A DNA stretch of 64,000 bases from Klenkia soli (GTDB lineage Bacteria; Actinomycetota; Actinomycetes; Mycobacteriales; Geodermatophilaceae). The position numbers and the translations under genes are program-made. The notes beneath the pieces are model-generated. The model saw only the letters and a program-made list of their open reading frames with translations, ran no database searches and was not told the origin of the DNA. Shown one piece after another: positions 53,601 to 62,133 of the stretch (the stretch's first letter is position 1; every line of letters starts with the position of its first letter). The stretch covers positions 272,071 through 336,070 of the forward strand of contig NZ_FNIR01000005.1 in NCBI RefSeq assembly GCF_900103975.1. The letters are read 5' to 3'.

Positions 53601-53968
53601 CCGAGGGTGAACCCGGACCACTCGAAGCCGGGCGAGACCACGCAGCTCACCAGCACCTCGTCGGCTACCGGCTCGGCCCGCTGCCGCACCCCGGCCGGGA
53701 CGAGGCACTGCGGCTCCTCCGGGCCCAGGACGACGGCGGCGTCCCCCACGTGCAGGCGCAGGAGCCCGGGGCCGTGCCAGAGCCACAGCTCGTCGGCGTC
53801 CACGGTGTGCCACGCCGAGGACTCCCCCGCCGCCAGCAGGAACAGGATCGCGGTGGCCTGCGGACGCCCGCCGTCCCCGGCCGGCCCGGTCCAGGTGCGC
53901 CGGAACCAGCCGCCCTCGGGGTGGGCGGCCAGCTCCAGCCGGATGGCGGTGGCCGGCCGGGACGTCAC
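53597..53968 (-). CDS. Cupin_5 (DUF985) protein
   Basis: A 123-residue cupin. [44 protein letters not shown] (in part) and the C-terminal [15 protein letters not shown] are the signature of the DUF985/YML079-like sugar-epimerase-like cupins. Its ligand is unknown. The GTG at 53968 overlaps the rlmB stop. Confidence 0.88.
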   Translation of the reverse strand: MTSRPATAIRLELAAHPEGGWFRRTWTGPAGDGGRPQATAILFLLAAGESSAWHTVDADELWLWHGPGLLRLHVGDAAVVLGPEEPQCLVPAGVRQRAEPVADEVLVSCVVSPGFEWSGFTLG

Positions 53969-54933
53969 CGGCGGCGGGCGGCGGCCGCTGCGTAGAGGGC
54001 GATGCTCGCGGCGACGCTGACGTTGAGCGACTCGGTGTCCTTGGTCATCGGGATGCGGAGGACGACGTCGCAGCGCTCGCGCACCAACCGGGACAGCCCG
54101 GTGCCCTCGTTGCCCACGACCAGGGCCAGCGGGTCGGCGAACCCGGTGAACTCGTGCAGGTCCATGTCGGCCTCGTCCCCGGCCAGGCCGACGGTGGTCA
54201 GACCGGCGTCCTGGTAGGAGGCCAGGGCACGGGCCAGGTTGACCGCGCGGGCCACCCGGACCCGGGCCGCGGCACCGGCGGAGGTGCGCCAGGCCGAGGC
54301 GGTCATGCCGACCGCCCGCCGCTGCGGCACGACCACGCCGTGCGCGTCGAACGCCGCGGCGGACCGGACGACGGCACCCAGGTTGCGCGGGTCGGTGATG
54401 CCGTCCAGCGCCACCACCAGCGGCGGCCGGTTGCCGTTGCGGGCGATGTCGACCAGGTCGTCGGGGTGCGCGTAGTCGTAGGGCGGCACCATCAGGCCGA
54501 TGCCCTGGTGCAGGGCACCGTCGCTCATGCGGTCGAACTCGGCGCGCCCGACCTCGAGCAGCGGCAGCCCGCGGTCGGCGGCCAGCTGCACGGACTCGGC
54601 GATGCGCTCGTCGGTGCCGCCGCGGCTGGTGTCGCCGGTGACCACGTAGAGCGCAGTCGCCGGGATCCGCGCGCGCAGCGCCTCGACCACGGGGTTGCGA
54701 CCCAGCAGCAGCTCGGGCTGCTCCTCGTTGCGCTTGGTCACCCGGGCCCGGTTGTCCCGCCGCGCCGCGGCCTGCTTCGCCGCCTTGTACGCCGGGTGGT
54801 AGGGCCGGTCCTCGGCCTTCGGGGTGGCTCCGCGGCCGGCCAGGGACCGGCGGTTCTTGCCGCCCGTGCCGCTGGTCGCCGTCTTCTTCCCGGCGCCGGC
54901 CGATCGGCCGCGTCGCTGGCTGTTGCCCGCCAT
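53965..54933 (-). CDS. rlmB: 23S rRNA (guanosine-2251-2'-O-)-methyltransferase RlmB
   Basis: A 322-residue SpoU-family enzyme. A basic, Lys/Arg-rich N-terminal extension (1-75) precedes the substrate-binding domain ([14 protein letters not shown]) and the trefoil-knot SAM domain with [19 protein letters not shown] and SLNVSVAAS. It methylates the ribose of G2251 in 23S rRNA. Next to cysS on the same strand, 47 bases downstream, as in many actinobacteria. Confidence 0.92.
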   Translation of the reverse strand: MAGNSQRRGRSAGAGKKTATSGTGGKNRRSLAGRGATPKAEDRPYHPAYKAAKQAAARRDNRARVTKRNEEQPELLLGRNPVVEALRARIPATALYVVTGDTSRGGTDERIAESVQLAADRGLPLLEVGRAEFDRMSDGALHQGIGLMVPPYDYAHPDDLVDIARNGNRPPLVVALDGITDPRNLGAVVRSAAAFDAHGVVVPQRRAVGMTASAWRTSAGAAARVRVARAVNLARALASYQDAGLTTVGLAGDEADMDLHEFTGFADPLALVVGNEGTGLSRLVRERCDVVLRIPMTKDTESLNVSVAASIALYAAAAARRR

Positions 54934-54980
54934 CAGCGGGTCACCTCTTCCTGTGGCTCATCGTGCTGCTGCCGTGCGGT

Positions 54981-56381
54981 TCACCGGGAGAGCTCCCAGC
55001 GCGGACCGGACGGGGTGTCCTCGACGACGACGCCGAGGGTGGTCAACTGGTCGCGGATGGCGTCGGCCGCCGCGTAGTCCTTGCGGGCCCGGGCGGCCGC
55101 GCGCTGGTCGAGGGCCAACCGCACCAGGCCGTCGGTGACCTCGGTCAGCCGGTCGTCGGCACCGCCGTCGGCCCAGTGCGGGTCCAGCGGGTCGAGCCCG
55201 AGGACGCCGAGCATCGACCGGACGGCGCCGAGCTCGCGGCGCACGGCCTCGTCGTCGCCGTCGGCCAGGGCGGTGTTGCCGGCCCGGGCGTGCTCGTGGG
55301 CGACGGCGATCGCGGCCGGGGTGCCGAGGTCGTCGTCGAGGGCCTCGACGAACGCCGCCGGCAGCGACCCGACCTCGACCGACCCGACCCGCTCGACCGA
55401 CCGGCGGACGAAGGACTCCAGCCGGCGGTAGGCCTGCCCGGCCTCGGCCAGCGCCGCGTCGGTGAACTCGATCGTGGACCGGTAGTGCGGGGCGACCAGG
55501 TAGTAGCGCAGCTCGACCGGGCGCACCCGGGTGACGACGTCGTCGACGAGGGCGGTGTTGCCCATCGACTTGCTCATCTTCTCCCCGCCCAGGGTGACCC
55601 AGCCGTTGTGCAGCCAGTACCGGGTGAACGGGTCGCCGGCGGCGCGGGACTGCGCCTGCTCGTTCTCGTGGTGCGGGAAGCGCAGGTCCAGCCCACCGCC
55701 GTGCAGGTCGAACTCCGCGCCCAGGTACTTGTGCGCCATGGCCGAGCACTCCAGGTGCCAGCCCGGCCGGCCGCGTCCCCACGGGGTGTCCCAGGAGGCG
55801 GTGGCCGGGTCGGTGGGCTTGTGCGCCTTCCAGAGGGCGAAGTCGCGGGGGTCGCGCTTGAGGTCGTCGGTGTCGGAGTCGGCCGCCGGCTGCAGGTCGG
55901 CCAGCTTCTGCCCGGTCAGCTCGCCGTAGGCCGGCCAGGACCGGACGTCGAAGTACACGTCGCCGCCGGCGGCGTAGGCGTGCCCGCGCTCGACCAGCCG
56001 GGCGATCATCGCGATCATCTCGGGCACGTGCCCGGTGGCCCGCGGCTCGTAGGTGGGGGGCAGCGTGCCGAGCACCTCGTAGGCGCGGGTGCAGGCCAGC
56101 TCGTTGCGGTAGGCCCAGTCCCACCACTGGACGCCGTTGGCCTCGGCCTTGGCCAGGATCTTGTCGTCGACGTCGGTGACGTTGCGGACGAAGGTGACGT
56201 CGAGCCCGGCGTGGGTGAGCCAGCGGCGCAGCACGTCGAAGGCCAGCGCCGCCCGCACGTGCCCGATGTGCGGCGGGCCCTGCACGGTCAGCCCGCACAC
56301 GTACATCGACACCTCGCCGGCACGCAGGGGCGTGAAGTCGCGCACGGCGTGCGCGGCCGTGTCGTACAGGCGGAGGCTCAC
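54981..56381 (-). CDS. cysS: Cysteinyl-tRNA synthetase
   Basis: A 466-residue class I synthetase that charges tRNA-Cys. The zinc Cys29, HIGH (38-41), [16 protein letters not shown] and KMSKS (268-272) motifs are all present. It reads as CysS rather than the related MshC, from its length and from the neighbouring rlmB. The GTG at 56381 lies seven bases after TACACT (minus strand 56394-56389), a likely leaderless start. Confidence 0.95.
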   Translation of the reverse strand: MSLRLYDTAAHAVRDFTPLRAGEVSMYVCGLTVQGPPHIGHVRAALAFDVLRRWLTHAGLDVTFVRNVTDVDDKILAKAEANGVQWWDWAYRNELACTRAYEVLGTLPPTYEPRATGHVPEMIAMIARLVERGHAYAAGGDVYFDVRSWPAYGELTGQKLADLQPAADSDTDDLKRDPRDFALWKAHKPTDPATASWDTPWGRGRPGWHLECSAMAHKYLGAEFDLHGGGLDLRFPHHENEQAQSRAAGDPFTRYWLHNGWVTLGGEKMSKSMGNTALVDDVVTRVRPVELRYYLVAPHYRSTIEFTDAALAEAGQAYRRLESFVRRSVERVGSVEVGSLPAAFVEALDDDLGTPAAIAVAHEHARAGNTALADGDDEAVRRELGAVRSMLGVLGLDPLDPHWADGGADDRLTEVTDGLVRLALDQRAAARARKDYAAADAIRDQLTTLGVVVEDTPSGPRWELSR

Positions 56382-56388
56382 TGCCCGG

Positions 56389-56394
56389 AGTGTA
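56389..56394 (-). promoter_or_regulatory. -10 box of cysS, likely leaderless
   Basis: TACACT on the minus strand, seven bases before the cysS GTG. It lies back to back with the promoter of the gene at 56453. Confidence 0.5.
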
Positions 56395-56439
56395 CGGACC
56401 CCACCCGACCTCCCGGTCCGCGCGACCGACGCTCCTGGG

Positions 56440-56445
56440 TAACGT
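56440..56445 (+). promoter_or_regulatory. -10 box of a likely leaderless promoter
   Basis: TAACGT ends seven bases before the ATG at 56453. Confidence 0.55.
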
Positions 56446-56452
56446 GAGCGGG

Positions 56453-57109
56453 ATGCCCCCGACCGGCGCCCCCGCGCCCTCCCGCGGCCCCGCGCGGGCC
56501 ACCGGCCTGCTCGGCCTGGTCGTGGAGAACCCCGCGGGCATCACCGACCTCCGCCTGCAGGGGCGCCCGCTGCCCGCGCACGGCGTCGACACGCTGTCCG
56601 GCGTGGGCACCGTGCAGGTGCGCGTGCTCGGCCGCGGGCTGGCCGGTGCGCTCGGCCTGCACCCCGGCGAGCACTGGCGGTCCCTGGCCGTCGACGGCCT
56701 GGTGCTGCACGACGCGCACTGCCCGCTGCTGCCGGCCTCGTCGGTCCGCGAGGCCGTGCAGCTGCTGGCCGCCGCCGGGCCGCGCGCCGTGGTGGTCGGC
56801 GTCCGGCCGGTCACCGACACGGTCAAGGAGGTCGTCGACGGCGCCGTCGTGGGCACCGTCGACCGCGACGCCCTCCGCGCGCTGGCCTCGCCGGTCGTGG
56901 TCGGCGCCGGCCTGCTCGACGTCCTGGCCGCAGCGCTCCCCGAGGCCGGTCAGCTGGCCGACCTGACCGCGGTGCTCGAGGCGCTCGAGGGGGCGGGCAC
57001 GGTGGTGCCCTTCGAGGTGCCCTCCGCCGGGCGACGCCTGACCGACGCCGACGACGTCGTCCTCATGGAGTGCCTGCACGGCCTGCGCGGCCGCCTCCGC
57101 GAGCGCTGA
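56453..57109 (+). CDS. IspD-fold protein without the nucleotide loop
   Basis: A 218-residue protein. It aligns in the middle with IspD/TarI cytidylyltransferases: [13 protein letters not shown] (HDAARP region), [16 protein letters not shown] (the PVTDT.K motif) and [16 protein letters not shown] (where QTPQ is usual). The glycine-rich CTP loop (LAAGxGxR) is missing; the N-terminus reads [12 protein letters not shown] instead. It is probably not an active cytidylyltransferase and may be a partner or regulator. The ATG at 56453 has a leaderless promoter. Divergent from cysS. Confidence 0.75.
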   Translation: MPPTGAPAPSRGPARATGLLGLVVENPAGITDLRLQGRPLPAHGVDTLSGVGTVQVRVLGRGLAGALGLHPGEHWRSLAVDGLVLHDAHCPLLPASSVREAVQLLAAAGPRAVVVGVRPVTDTVKEVVDGAVVGTVDRDALRALASPVVVGAGLLDVLAAALPEAGQLADLTAVLEALEGAGTVVPFEVPSAGRRLTDADDVVLMECLHGLRGRLRER

Positions 57110-57123
57110 GGAACGACAGGGGC

Positions 57124-57438
57124 TCAGCGGCCGCGGAGCAGGGTGCCCAGCTCGTCGAGCAGCTTGCCGGGCTGGCGCAGCAGGGCACCGGGCAGCTCGC
57201 GGGCGAACCGCAGGGGGTCGCGGCGCGCCCGACGGACCATGCGCACCGGCTTGCTGGTGACCCGGTGCTCGAGGTCGTGCAGGTAGCCGGTCAGCATCGA
57301 CCGGGGCACGACCTCGACGACGTGCCCGCACGCGGTGCAGGTGGTGGTGGCCAGCAGCCGGCCCACGTGCCGCAGCTCGTGCTCGGCGGTGCGGCCGCAG
57401 GCCGTGCAGGTCAGGTCGGCGTACTCCGGCTCCTCCAC
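57124..57438 (-). CDS. Small zinc-ribbon protein
   Basis: A 104-residue protein with two CTAC knuckles (Cys 11/14 and 34/37), likely one zinc site, and a basic helical C-terminus (RRARRDPLRFAREL...). It could bind nucleic acid. The GTG at 57438 is one base after the ispD stop, so it is co-translated with ispD. Family unknown to me. Confidence 0.75.
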   Translation of the reverse strand: MEEPEYADLTCTACGRTAEHELRHVGRLLATTTCTACGHVVEVVPRSMLTGYLHDLEHRVTSKPVRMVRRARRDPLRFARELPGALLRQPGKLLDELGTLLRGR

Positions 57439-57439
57439 G

Positions 57440-58192
57440 TCAGCTCCCCCCTGCTGCCCCGGGCCCGAGCCGCCGCACGTCGAACGACGACCGGGCCAGC
57501 AGCGCCTCGGCGAGGAAGAGGTCCTCGGCGTAGGTGATCTTGATGTTGGTCGAGCTGCCCGGCACGTTGCAGATGCGCACCTGCGGGGCGAAGCGCTCGA
57601 TGCTGGCCGCGGTGTCGGAGCCCTCGAACCCGGCCTCGGCGGCCGCGCGGTAGGCGCCGACCAGCTCGCGGGCGGTGAAGCCCTGCGGGGTCTGCACGCC
57701 GACGGCCTCCCCCGCCCGGACGGCGAGCCCGTCGCGGTGCAGCAACCCGGGCTGCCGGCGGCCGGGGACCGCCCCGCCGTGCCGCCGTGCGGCATCGGCG
57801 ACGTCGCGGAACAGACGGGGGCCGCTCAGCGGGCGGGCGGCATCGTGGATCAGCACGACGTCCACCTCCCCCTGCTCGATCGACGGCAGCAGCTCCTGCA
57901 CCGCGCTCCACTCCGACGCGTGCCGGCTGGCCCCGCCGACCACCACCCGGACGTCGCGGCCGGGGGCCTCGCGGGCCAGGACGGCCTGCGCGGCCTCGAC
58001 CTCGTCGGCGCGGACGACCAGCACCACGGGGCCGATGCCGGGGTCGTGCGCGGTGGCGTCGAGGGTCCAGACGAAGACCCGCCGGCCGGCCAGCGGCAGG
58101 AACACCTTGTTCGTGCGGTGCCCCGTCCGCGAACCCGTACCCGCCGCGAGCAGCACGAGGGCTGCCCGCGGCGGGGTCGGCTGGCCGGTCAC
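57440..58192 (-). CDS. ispD: IspD/TarI-family cytidylyltransferase
   Basis: A 250-residue enzyme. The CTP loop LLAAGTGSRTG (about 14-24) followed by KVFLPLAGR, IHDAARPL, AVGVQTPQGF and STNIKITYAEDL are family hallmarks. It would make CDP-methylerythritol in the non-mevalonate isoprenoid path. The usual TDTIK motif, expected before QTPQ, is absent and replaced by an Arg/Gly/Leu-rich stretch. A TarI-like sugar-alcohol activity is possible. The GTG at 58192 lies six bases after TAGGCT, so it has its own promoter apart from the sorbitol operon. ispF, its usual partner, is absent here. Confidence 0.8.
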   Translation of the reverse strand: MTGQPTPPRAALVLLAAGTGSRTGHRTNKVFLPLAGRRVFVWTLDATAHDPGIGPVVLVVRADEVEAAQAVLAREAPGRDVRVVVGGASRHASEWSAVQELLPSIEQGEVDVVLIHDAARPLSGPRLFRDVADAARRHGGAVPGRRQPGLLHRDGLAVRAGEAVGVQTPQGFTARELVGAYRAAAEAGFEGSDTAASIERFAPQVRICNVPGSSTNIKITYAEDLFLAEALLARSSFDVRRLGPGAAGGS

Positions 58193-58198
58193 CCGACC

Positions 58199-58204
58199 AG
58201 CCTA
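58199..58204 (-). promoter_or_regulatory. -10 box of ispD, likely leaderless
   Basis: TAGGCT on the minus strand, six bases before the ispD GTG. Confidence 0.5.
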
Positions 58205-58210
58205 GGACGG

Positions 58211-59542
58211 TCAGGCCGGGACGCCGCCCAGCGCCGCCACCAGGTCGGCCTCGCCCGGCGCGGTGCCGGCCGGGGTCGAGTCCTGCAGCTTGCGCAGCGC
58301 CACGATGACCGAGTCCGGCGCCAGCTCGACGTCGTCGTAGGTCAGGTACTCACCGGCCGGGACGTCGCGGACCAGCCGCGCGCCGGCGATGACGCCCAGC
58401 GGCACCCGGTTGCCCGCGGCGAAGTCGCCGGCGTCCTCGATCAGGCCGTGCACGTGCGCACCGCCCACGCCCTCGAGCACGCTGCCCGCGGCCAGGTCGG
58501 CCTTGGTCACCGCGCCGACCTCGGCGGTCCAGAACTCCGACGTCAGGCTGGCCCGCCGGTCGACGACCATCTCGGCCACGGTGAGCGGGGCCTCGACGCT
58601 GGCCAGGTGGTACGGCCGGTAAAGCGCGAAGTACGGGCCCGCGCCCATCTTCAGGTAGGACAGCTCGTGGTTGACGTAGGGGTCGTCGGTGCGGACGACG
58701 ACGAAGACGCCGGGCGCCACCGGGCCGGTGCAGTAGTCGACGACGCCGGCCTTCTCCAGCACCCCGCCGTCCTCGACGAGGGCGAAGGTGTCCTGCAGGG
58801 TCGGCACGGTCGACGCCGGGCCGTGCATGCCGCGGGTCGAGACGCCCAGGCCGGTGGTGTTGGCCAGCGCAGCCATCTCGATCATGGCCTTGGAGCCGTC
58901 GACGAAGCTGCACAGCATCTTCGGGTTCATGCCCTTGGCCTTCGCCTCCTCGGTCAGCGAGGCCGGGGTGGCGGTCGGGTCCAGCGCGTTGTTCTTGCCC
59001 TTGCCGGCCATGACCACCTCCATCGAGAGGTCGCGGGCGTAGTCGACGAGGATCTTGCACTCGACCGGCTCGTCGCCGCGGCAGATGGAGTAGATCGCAC
59101 CCGTCGACTGCGCCAGGTCGTGCAGCAGGCGGCCGATGGTCACGTCGGACTCGACGTTCAGGGTGGCGATGTCCTTGCCGGCGAGCAGGCACCGGACGGC
59201 GACCTGGGCGCCGATCTCGGGCACGCCGGTGGCCTCGACGACGACGTCGACGGGCAGGTCGGTGAGCAGCGAGAGGTCGTCGAGGGCCACGGCGCCCCCG
59301 CTCTCGACCACCCGGACGACCTCGTCGAGGTCCCGGCTGATCACCGGCTGCTGCCCGGTGCCGACCAGGGCCTCGGAGGCGCGCTCGGCGACGACGTCCA
59401 CGACGGCGGAGACGTGCACACCGGTCATGCGGTGGGCCTGGGCGGCGAACCCGCGGCCCATCTGGCCGGCACCGACGAGCGCGATGCGGACCGGGCGGCC
59501 GCGCTCGGCGGCCAGGGCGGCGAGCCGGGAGCTGTAGCTCAT
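58211..59542 (-). CDS. NAD(P)-dependent oxidoreductase with SAF domain
   Basis: A 443-residue protein. The Rossmann motif IALVGAGQMGRGF (about 19-31) opens a homoserine-dehydrogenase/MocA-like domain; VVMAGKGKNN and CSFVDGSKAMIEMAALAN lie in the middle; the C-terminus (about 355-440) is a SAF domain with VRDVPAGEYLTYDDVEL. Relatives are found in glucitol-PTS operons, often annotated as homoserine dehydrogenase or FlgA-like. It is the only enzyme in this operon and so is the candidate for oxidising the incoming polyol phosphate. The ATG at 59542 overlaps the EIIA stop. Confidence 0.8.
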   Translation of the reverse strand: MSYSSRLAALAAERGRPVRIALVGAGQMGRGFAAQAHRMTGVHVSAVVDVVAERASEALVGTGQQPVISRDLDEVVRVVESGGAVALDDLSLLTDLPVDVVVEATGVPEIGAQVAVRCLLAGKDIATLNVESDVTIGRLLHDLAQSTGAIYSICRGDEPVECKILVDYARDLSMEVVMAGKGKNNALDPTATPASLTEEAKAKGMNPKMLCSFVDGSKAMIEMAALANTTGLGVSTRGMHGPASTVPTLQDTFALVEDGGVLEKAGVVDYCTGPVAPGVFVVVRTDDPYVNHELSYLKMGAGPYFALYRPYHLASVEAPLTVAEMVVDRRASLTSEFWTAEVGAVTKADLAAGSVLEGVGGAHVHGLIEDAGDFAAGNRVPLGVIAGARLVRDVPAGEYLTYDDVELAPDSVIVALRKLQDSTPAGTAPGEADLVAALGGVPA

Positions 59543-59967
59543 GAGGGGTCCTCGGGGGTGGCGACCGGGCCGGCCGGTCGCAGGATGCGGAAGGTGTCGC
59601 CCGGCTGGGGCAGCACGAGGCTGCCGACGGGCAGGTTGCAGTCGCCGGGCATGTCGGCCTCGGTCGAGCCGTTGGCCTTGAAGTCGATGTGGCCCAGGTT
59701 CACCAGGTTGGCCTCGACGACGGAGCCGACGGCGAGCACGGGGATGCGGGTGCTCCCGAGCTCGACGACGTCACCGGGGCGCGGGCCGGCGCTGGCCACC
59801 GTCGCCTCGTGGATCGCGGAGAACTCGTGCAGCTCGGCCGGGGAGTCGGCGCCGAAGAGGACCAGGATGCCGTGGTCCCCGACGAACATGCCGACCTGCT
59901 CCCCGACCGCGGTGACGGTGGAGGAGTAGAGGACCTCCTCCTCCACCGTCACCTCGGGCGCGGTCAC
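59539..59967 (-). CDS. srlB: PTS glucitol/sorbitol EIIA
   Basis: A 142-residue phosphocarrier of the Gut family. VGEQVGMFVGDHGILVLFGADSPAELHEFSAIHE (in part) is the family core; His47 or His53 is the likely phosphorylation site. HIDFKANG and MPGDCNLPVG follow. It passes phosphate from HPr to the Cys of the separate EIIB. The GTG at 59967 overlaps the EIIB stop. Confidence 0.9.
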   Translation of the reverse strand: MTAPEVTVEEEVLYSSTVTAVGEQVGMFVGDHGILVLFGADSPAELHEFSAIHEATVASAGPRPGDVVELGSTRIPVLAVGSVVEANLVNLGHIDFKANGSTEADMPGDCNLPVGSLVLPQPGDTFRILRPAGPVATPEDPS

Positions 59968-60335
59968 TTCTCGACCACGTCCGCGACGCCGACGCCGGAG
60001 ACGAAGATGTCCTCCTTGATGAAGGAGGCCAGCGGGCCCGACGGCGACGTCGCGTGGACGTCGACGGTCATGACCTTCTTCATCGGGTAGACGCCGACCC
60101 GGGCGGTGCCGCCGCAGTCGATGACGGCCACGGCGATCTTGTCGAACGGGGCGGAGCTCTTGAAGCCGTCGAACGCCTGGCCCCCGGTCAGCTCGGCGAT
60201 CCGGGCGGCCACCGGGTGGATGCCACCGCCGGTGACGCTGTAGACCAGCGGCCGCTCGTCGGTCGGGGTGATGGTGAGGGGGCCTCCCCAGCCGCCCCGG
60301 CCCTTGCTGATGGTGACGGACTTGTACTCGGGCAT
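59964..60335 (-). CDS. srlE: PTS glucitol/sorbitol EIIB (split from EIIBC)
   Basis: A 123-residue protein equal to the N-terminal domain of SrlE. KSVTISKGRGGWGGPL and VIDCGGTARVGVYPMK with phospho-Cys74 are present. In E. coli this is fused to a membrane domain; here that domain is a separate upstream gene. The ATG at 60335 follows AGAGGAG, and a 44-base gap separates the two halves, so this is a real split and not a frameshift. Confidence 0.9.
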   Translation of the reverse strand: MPEYKSVTISKGRGGWGGPLTITPTDERPLVYSVTGGGIHPVAARIAELTGGQAFDGFKSSAPFDKIAVAVIDCGGTARVGVYPMKKVMTVDVHATSPSGPLASFIKEDIFVSGVGVADVVEK

Positions 60336-60379
60336 CTCGTGCTCCTCTGGTGCAGTCGTGTGCGGTGGTGCGGGGTGGG

Positions 60380-60973
60380 TCAGTTGGACGAGTACAGGCC
60401 GAAGCTGGCGAAGTACGCGATGACGACGGCGATGGGTCCGGTGACCAGGCGGCTGAACAGCACCGCCGGGACGCCGGCCTCGACGGTCTCCGGCTCGGCC
60501 TCGCCGAGGGCCAGGCCGACGGGGATGAAGTCGCAGCCGACCTGCGGGTTGATGGCGAACAGGGCCGGCAGGGCGTACTGCGGCGGGATGTCGCCCTGCC
60601 CGATGCGGGTGCCCAGCAGCACGCCGACGACCTGCGCGATGACCGCGCCGGGGCCGAGCACCGGCGACAGCACGGGGATCGCGCAGAAGATGCAGATGGC
60701 CAGCAGCCCGATCAGGCTCGACGCCAGGGGGGCGACGAAGTTCGCCAGCAGGTTGCCCAGGCCGGTGTAGTTGACGATGCCGACGATCACCGACACGAAG
60801 GCCATGAACGGGATGATGTTGCGGATGACCGTGTCGATCGTGTCGCGGCCAGCCTGGTAGAGCACGCCGACGACGCCGCCGACGGCCTTGCCCACGCGCA
60901 CCAGCACGCTGCTGGCCTTGTTCGCTGCCCCGACGCCCTTGCTCGGCTTGCGGGTCTCGGTGGTGGCGCTCAT
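60380..60973 (-). CDS. PTS glucitol/sorbitol EIIC2 (C-terminal membrane half of EIIBC)
   Basis: A 197-residue membrane protein matching the C-terminal domain of SrlE: DTVIRNIIPFMAFVSVIVGI, SSLIGLLAICIFCAIPVLSPVLGPGAV (in part) and FAINPQVGCDFIPVGLALGEAEPETVE (in part). About five helices. It forms the sugar channel with SrlA. The ATG at 60973 overlaps the srlA stop. Confidence 0.9.
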   Translation of the reverse strand: MSATTETRKPSKGVGAANKASSVLVRVGKAVGGVVGVLYQAGRDTIDTVIRNIIPFMAFVSVIVGIVNYTGLGNLLANFVAPLASSLIGLLAICIFCAIPVLSPVLGPGAVIAQVVGVLLGTRIGQGDIPPQYALPALFAINPQVGCDFIPVGLALGEAEPETVEAGVPAVLFSRLVTGPIAVVIAYFASFGLYSSN

Positions 60974-61572
60974 GCCACGACTCCTTCGTTGCGGGTGTTG
61001 CGGGCCAGCAGGCGGGCGGTGATGAGCTCGGTGACGACGCCGCGGATGAGGATCACGACGAGGCCGACGAGCAGGAAGCGGACGGCGAGGTCGCCGAGGC
61101 CGAAGCCGAGGGTGGTGATGCCGGCGGCGATGCCGTAGTAGACGAAGAGCTCACCGGGGTTGGCGTGCGGGAACAGGCCCAGGATCGGGTGCACGAAGGA
61201 CACCGAGGAGTCGTAGAAGGCCGGCTTGTACTTCTCGGGCAGGAAGCGGCCCATCGTGTAGCACATCGGGTTGGTCAGGAAGAAGACCGAGAGCACCGGG
61301 AGGAGCAGGTACCGCACGGGGTACCACTGGATCCCGGGGCGGGCGGCCATCTCGCCGAACCGCTCGATCCGCTCGACGCCGATCGCCCGGACCAGGGCGT
61401 TGACGGCGGTGAGCAGGACGATGAGCAGCGGGATGATGCCGACGAGCAGGCCGACGAAGTTCGTGGCACCGGCCTGGAACAGGCCGATGAACCACTCGGC
61501 GGCATGGGCGAGGACACCGAAGAAGCCGGTGGGGTCCTCTCCCTGGGGTGCGTCTGCTGCCAGAACGAGCAT
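60970..61572 (-). CDS. srlA: PTS glucitol/sorbitol EIIC
   Basis: A 200-residue membrane protein of the SrlA family: AEWFIGLFQAGATNFVGLLVGIIP (in part), ERIERFGEMAARP, NPMCYTMGRFLPEKYKPAFYDS (in part) and FPHANPGELFVYYGIA. About four or five helices. It opens the PTS part of the operon. The ATG at 61572 follows GGAGGGA. The 132-base gap to gutM contains no obvious terminator. Confidence 0.92.
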   Translation of the reverse strand: MLVLAADAPQGEDPTGFFGVLAHAAEWFIGLFQAGATNFVGLLVGIIPLLIVLLTAVNALVRAIGVERIERFGEMAARPGIQWYPVRYLLLPVLSVFFLTNPMCYTMGRFLPEKYKPAFYDSSVSFVHPILGLFPHANPGELFVYYGIAAGITTLGFGLGDLAVRFLLVGLVVILIRGVVTELITARLLARNTRNEGVVA

Positions 61573-61704
61573 GGCGGGCGTCCCTCCTGGGGAGCGTGGG
61601 TGAGGTGGTCGCGGGCACGGCTGAGGGACCGTTCCCGGTGCTGCGGTGGGTCGGTCGTGCGGTGGAGCGGGGCGGCGTCCCGGCGGGTCTCGCCGGGGGG
61701 CGGC

Positions 61705-62133
61705 CTAGGTCGTCCCGGCGCTGACCGGGGGCCCGGCGGGGCTCGTGGCACCGGGTCCGTCGGCCAGGGCGGTCCGGAGCATCCCGGCCGCCTCCCGAGC
61801 GGCGATCCGCTCGGAGTTCGTGAGGCCCTCGAGGGGCCGGTCGCCGGCCACCACGGCCAGCCGCACGCCCACCAGGGCGGGCAGCGGCGCGGGGCGGGCG
61901 AAGGTGGTGAAGCCGCGGAGGGAGAAGGCGCCCGTGACCCGCTTGTCGGCGACCGCGAGGGCGACGAACGCCTTGCCGCCGCGGTAGCGACGGCCCCCGC
62001 TGCCGACGGCGGTGGCGCCCAGCGGGCGGATCCGCCGCAACTCCTGCGCCCAGGCGGTCGTCTGCTTGGCCGTCAGCCACAGCTGAACGACGGTGCCGAG
62101 CACCACGGGGACCAACAGCAGCCACCAGCTCAT
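61705..62133 (-). CDS. gutM: Glucitol operon activator GutM
   Basis: A 142-residue protein with one N-terminal helix (residues 3-19) and a cytoplasmic domain with WAQELRRIRPLG and FSLRGFTTFARP. This fits GutM/SrlM, which activates glucitol genes. It is anchored to the membrane. The ATG at 62133 overlaps the stop of the SorC regulator, so the regulators are made together. Confidence 0.85.
   Translation of the reverse strand: MSWWLLLVPVVLGTVVQLWLTAKQTTAWAQELRRIRPLGATAVGSGGRRYRGGKAFVALAVADKRVTGAFSLRGFTTFARPAPLPALVGVRLAVVAGDRPLEGLTNSERIAAREAAGMLRTALADGPGATSPAGPPVSAGTT

Noticed and set aside
54981..56381. MshC (mycothiol ligase) in place of CysS
   Set aside because: The length, complete HIGH and KMSKS motifs and the neighbouring rlmB fit CysS; MshC is shorter.
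57440..58192. A frameshift in ispD around the missing TDTIK motif
   Set aside because: The frame and codon-position GC are steady on both sides and the flanking motifs are in one frame, so a true variant is more likely than an error.
57335..59929. Long plus-strand open frame over the zinc-ribbon, ispD and sorbitol genes
   Set aside because: It crosses four well-supported genes in antisense and has low-complexity His/Arg/Gly/Asp composition.
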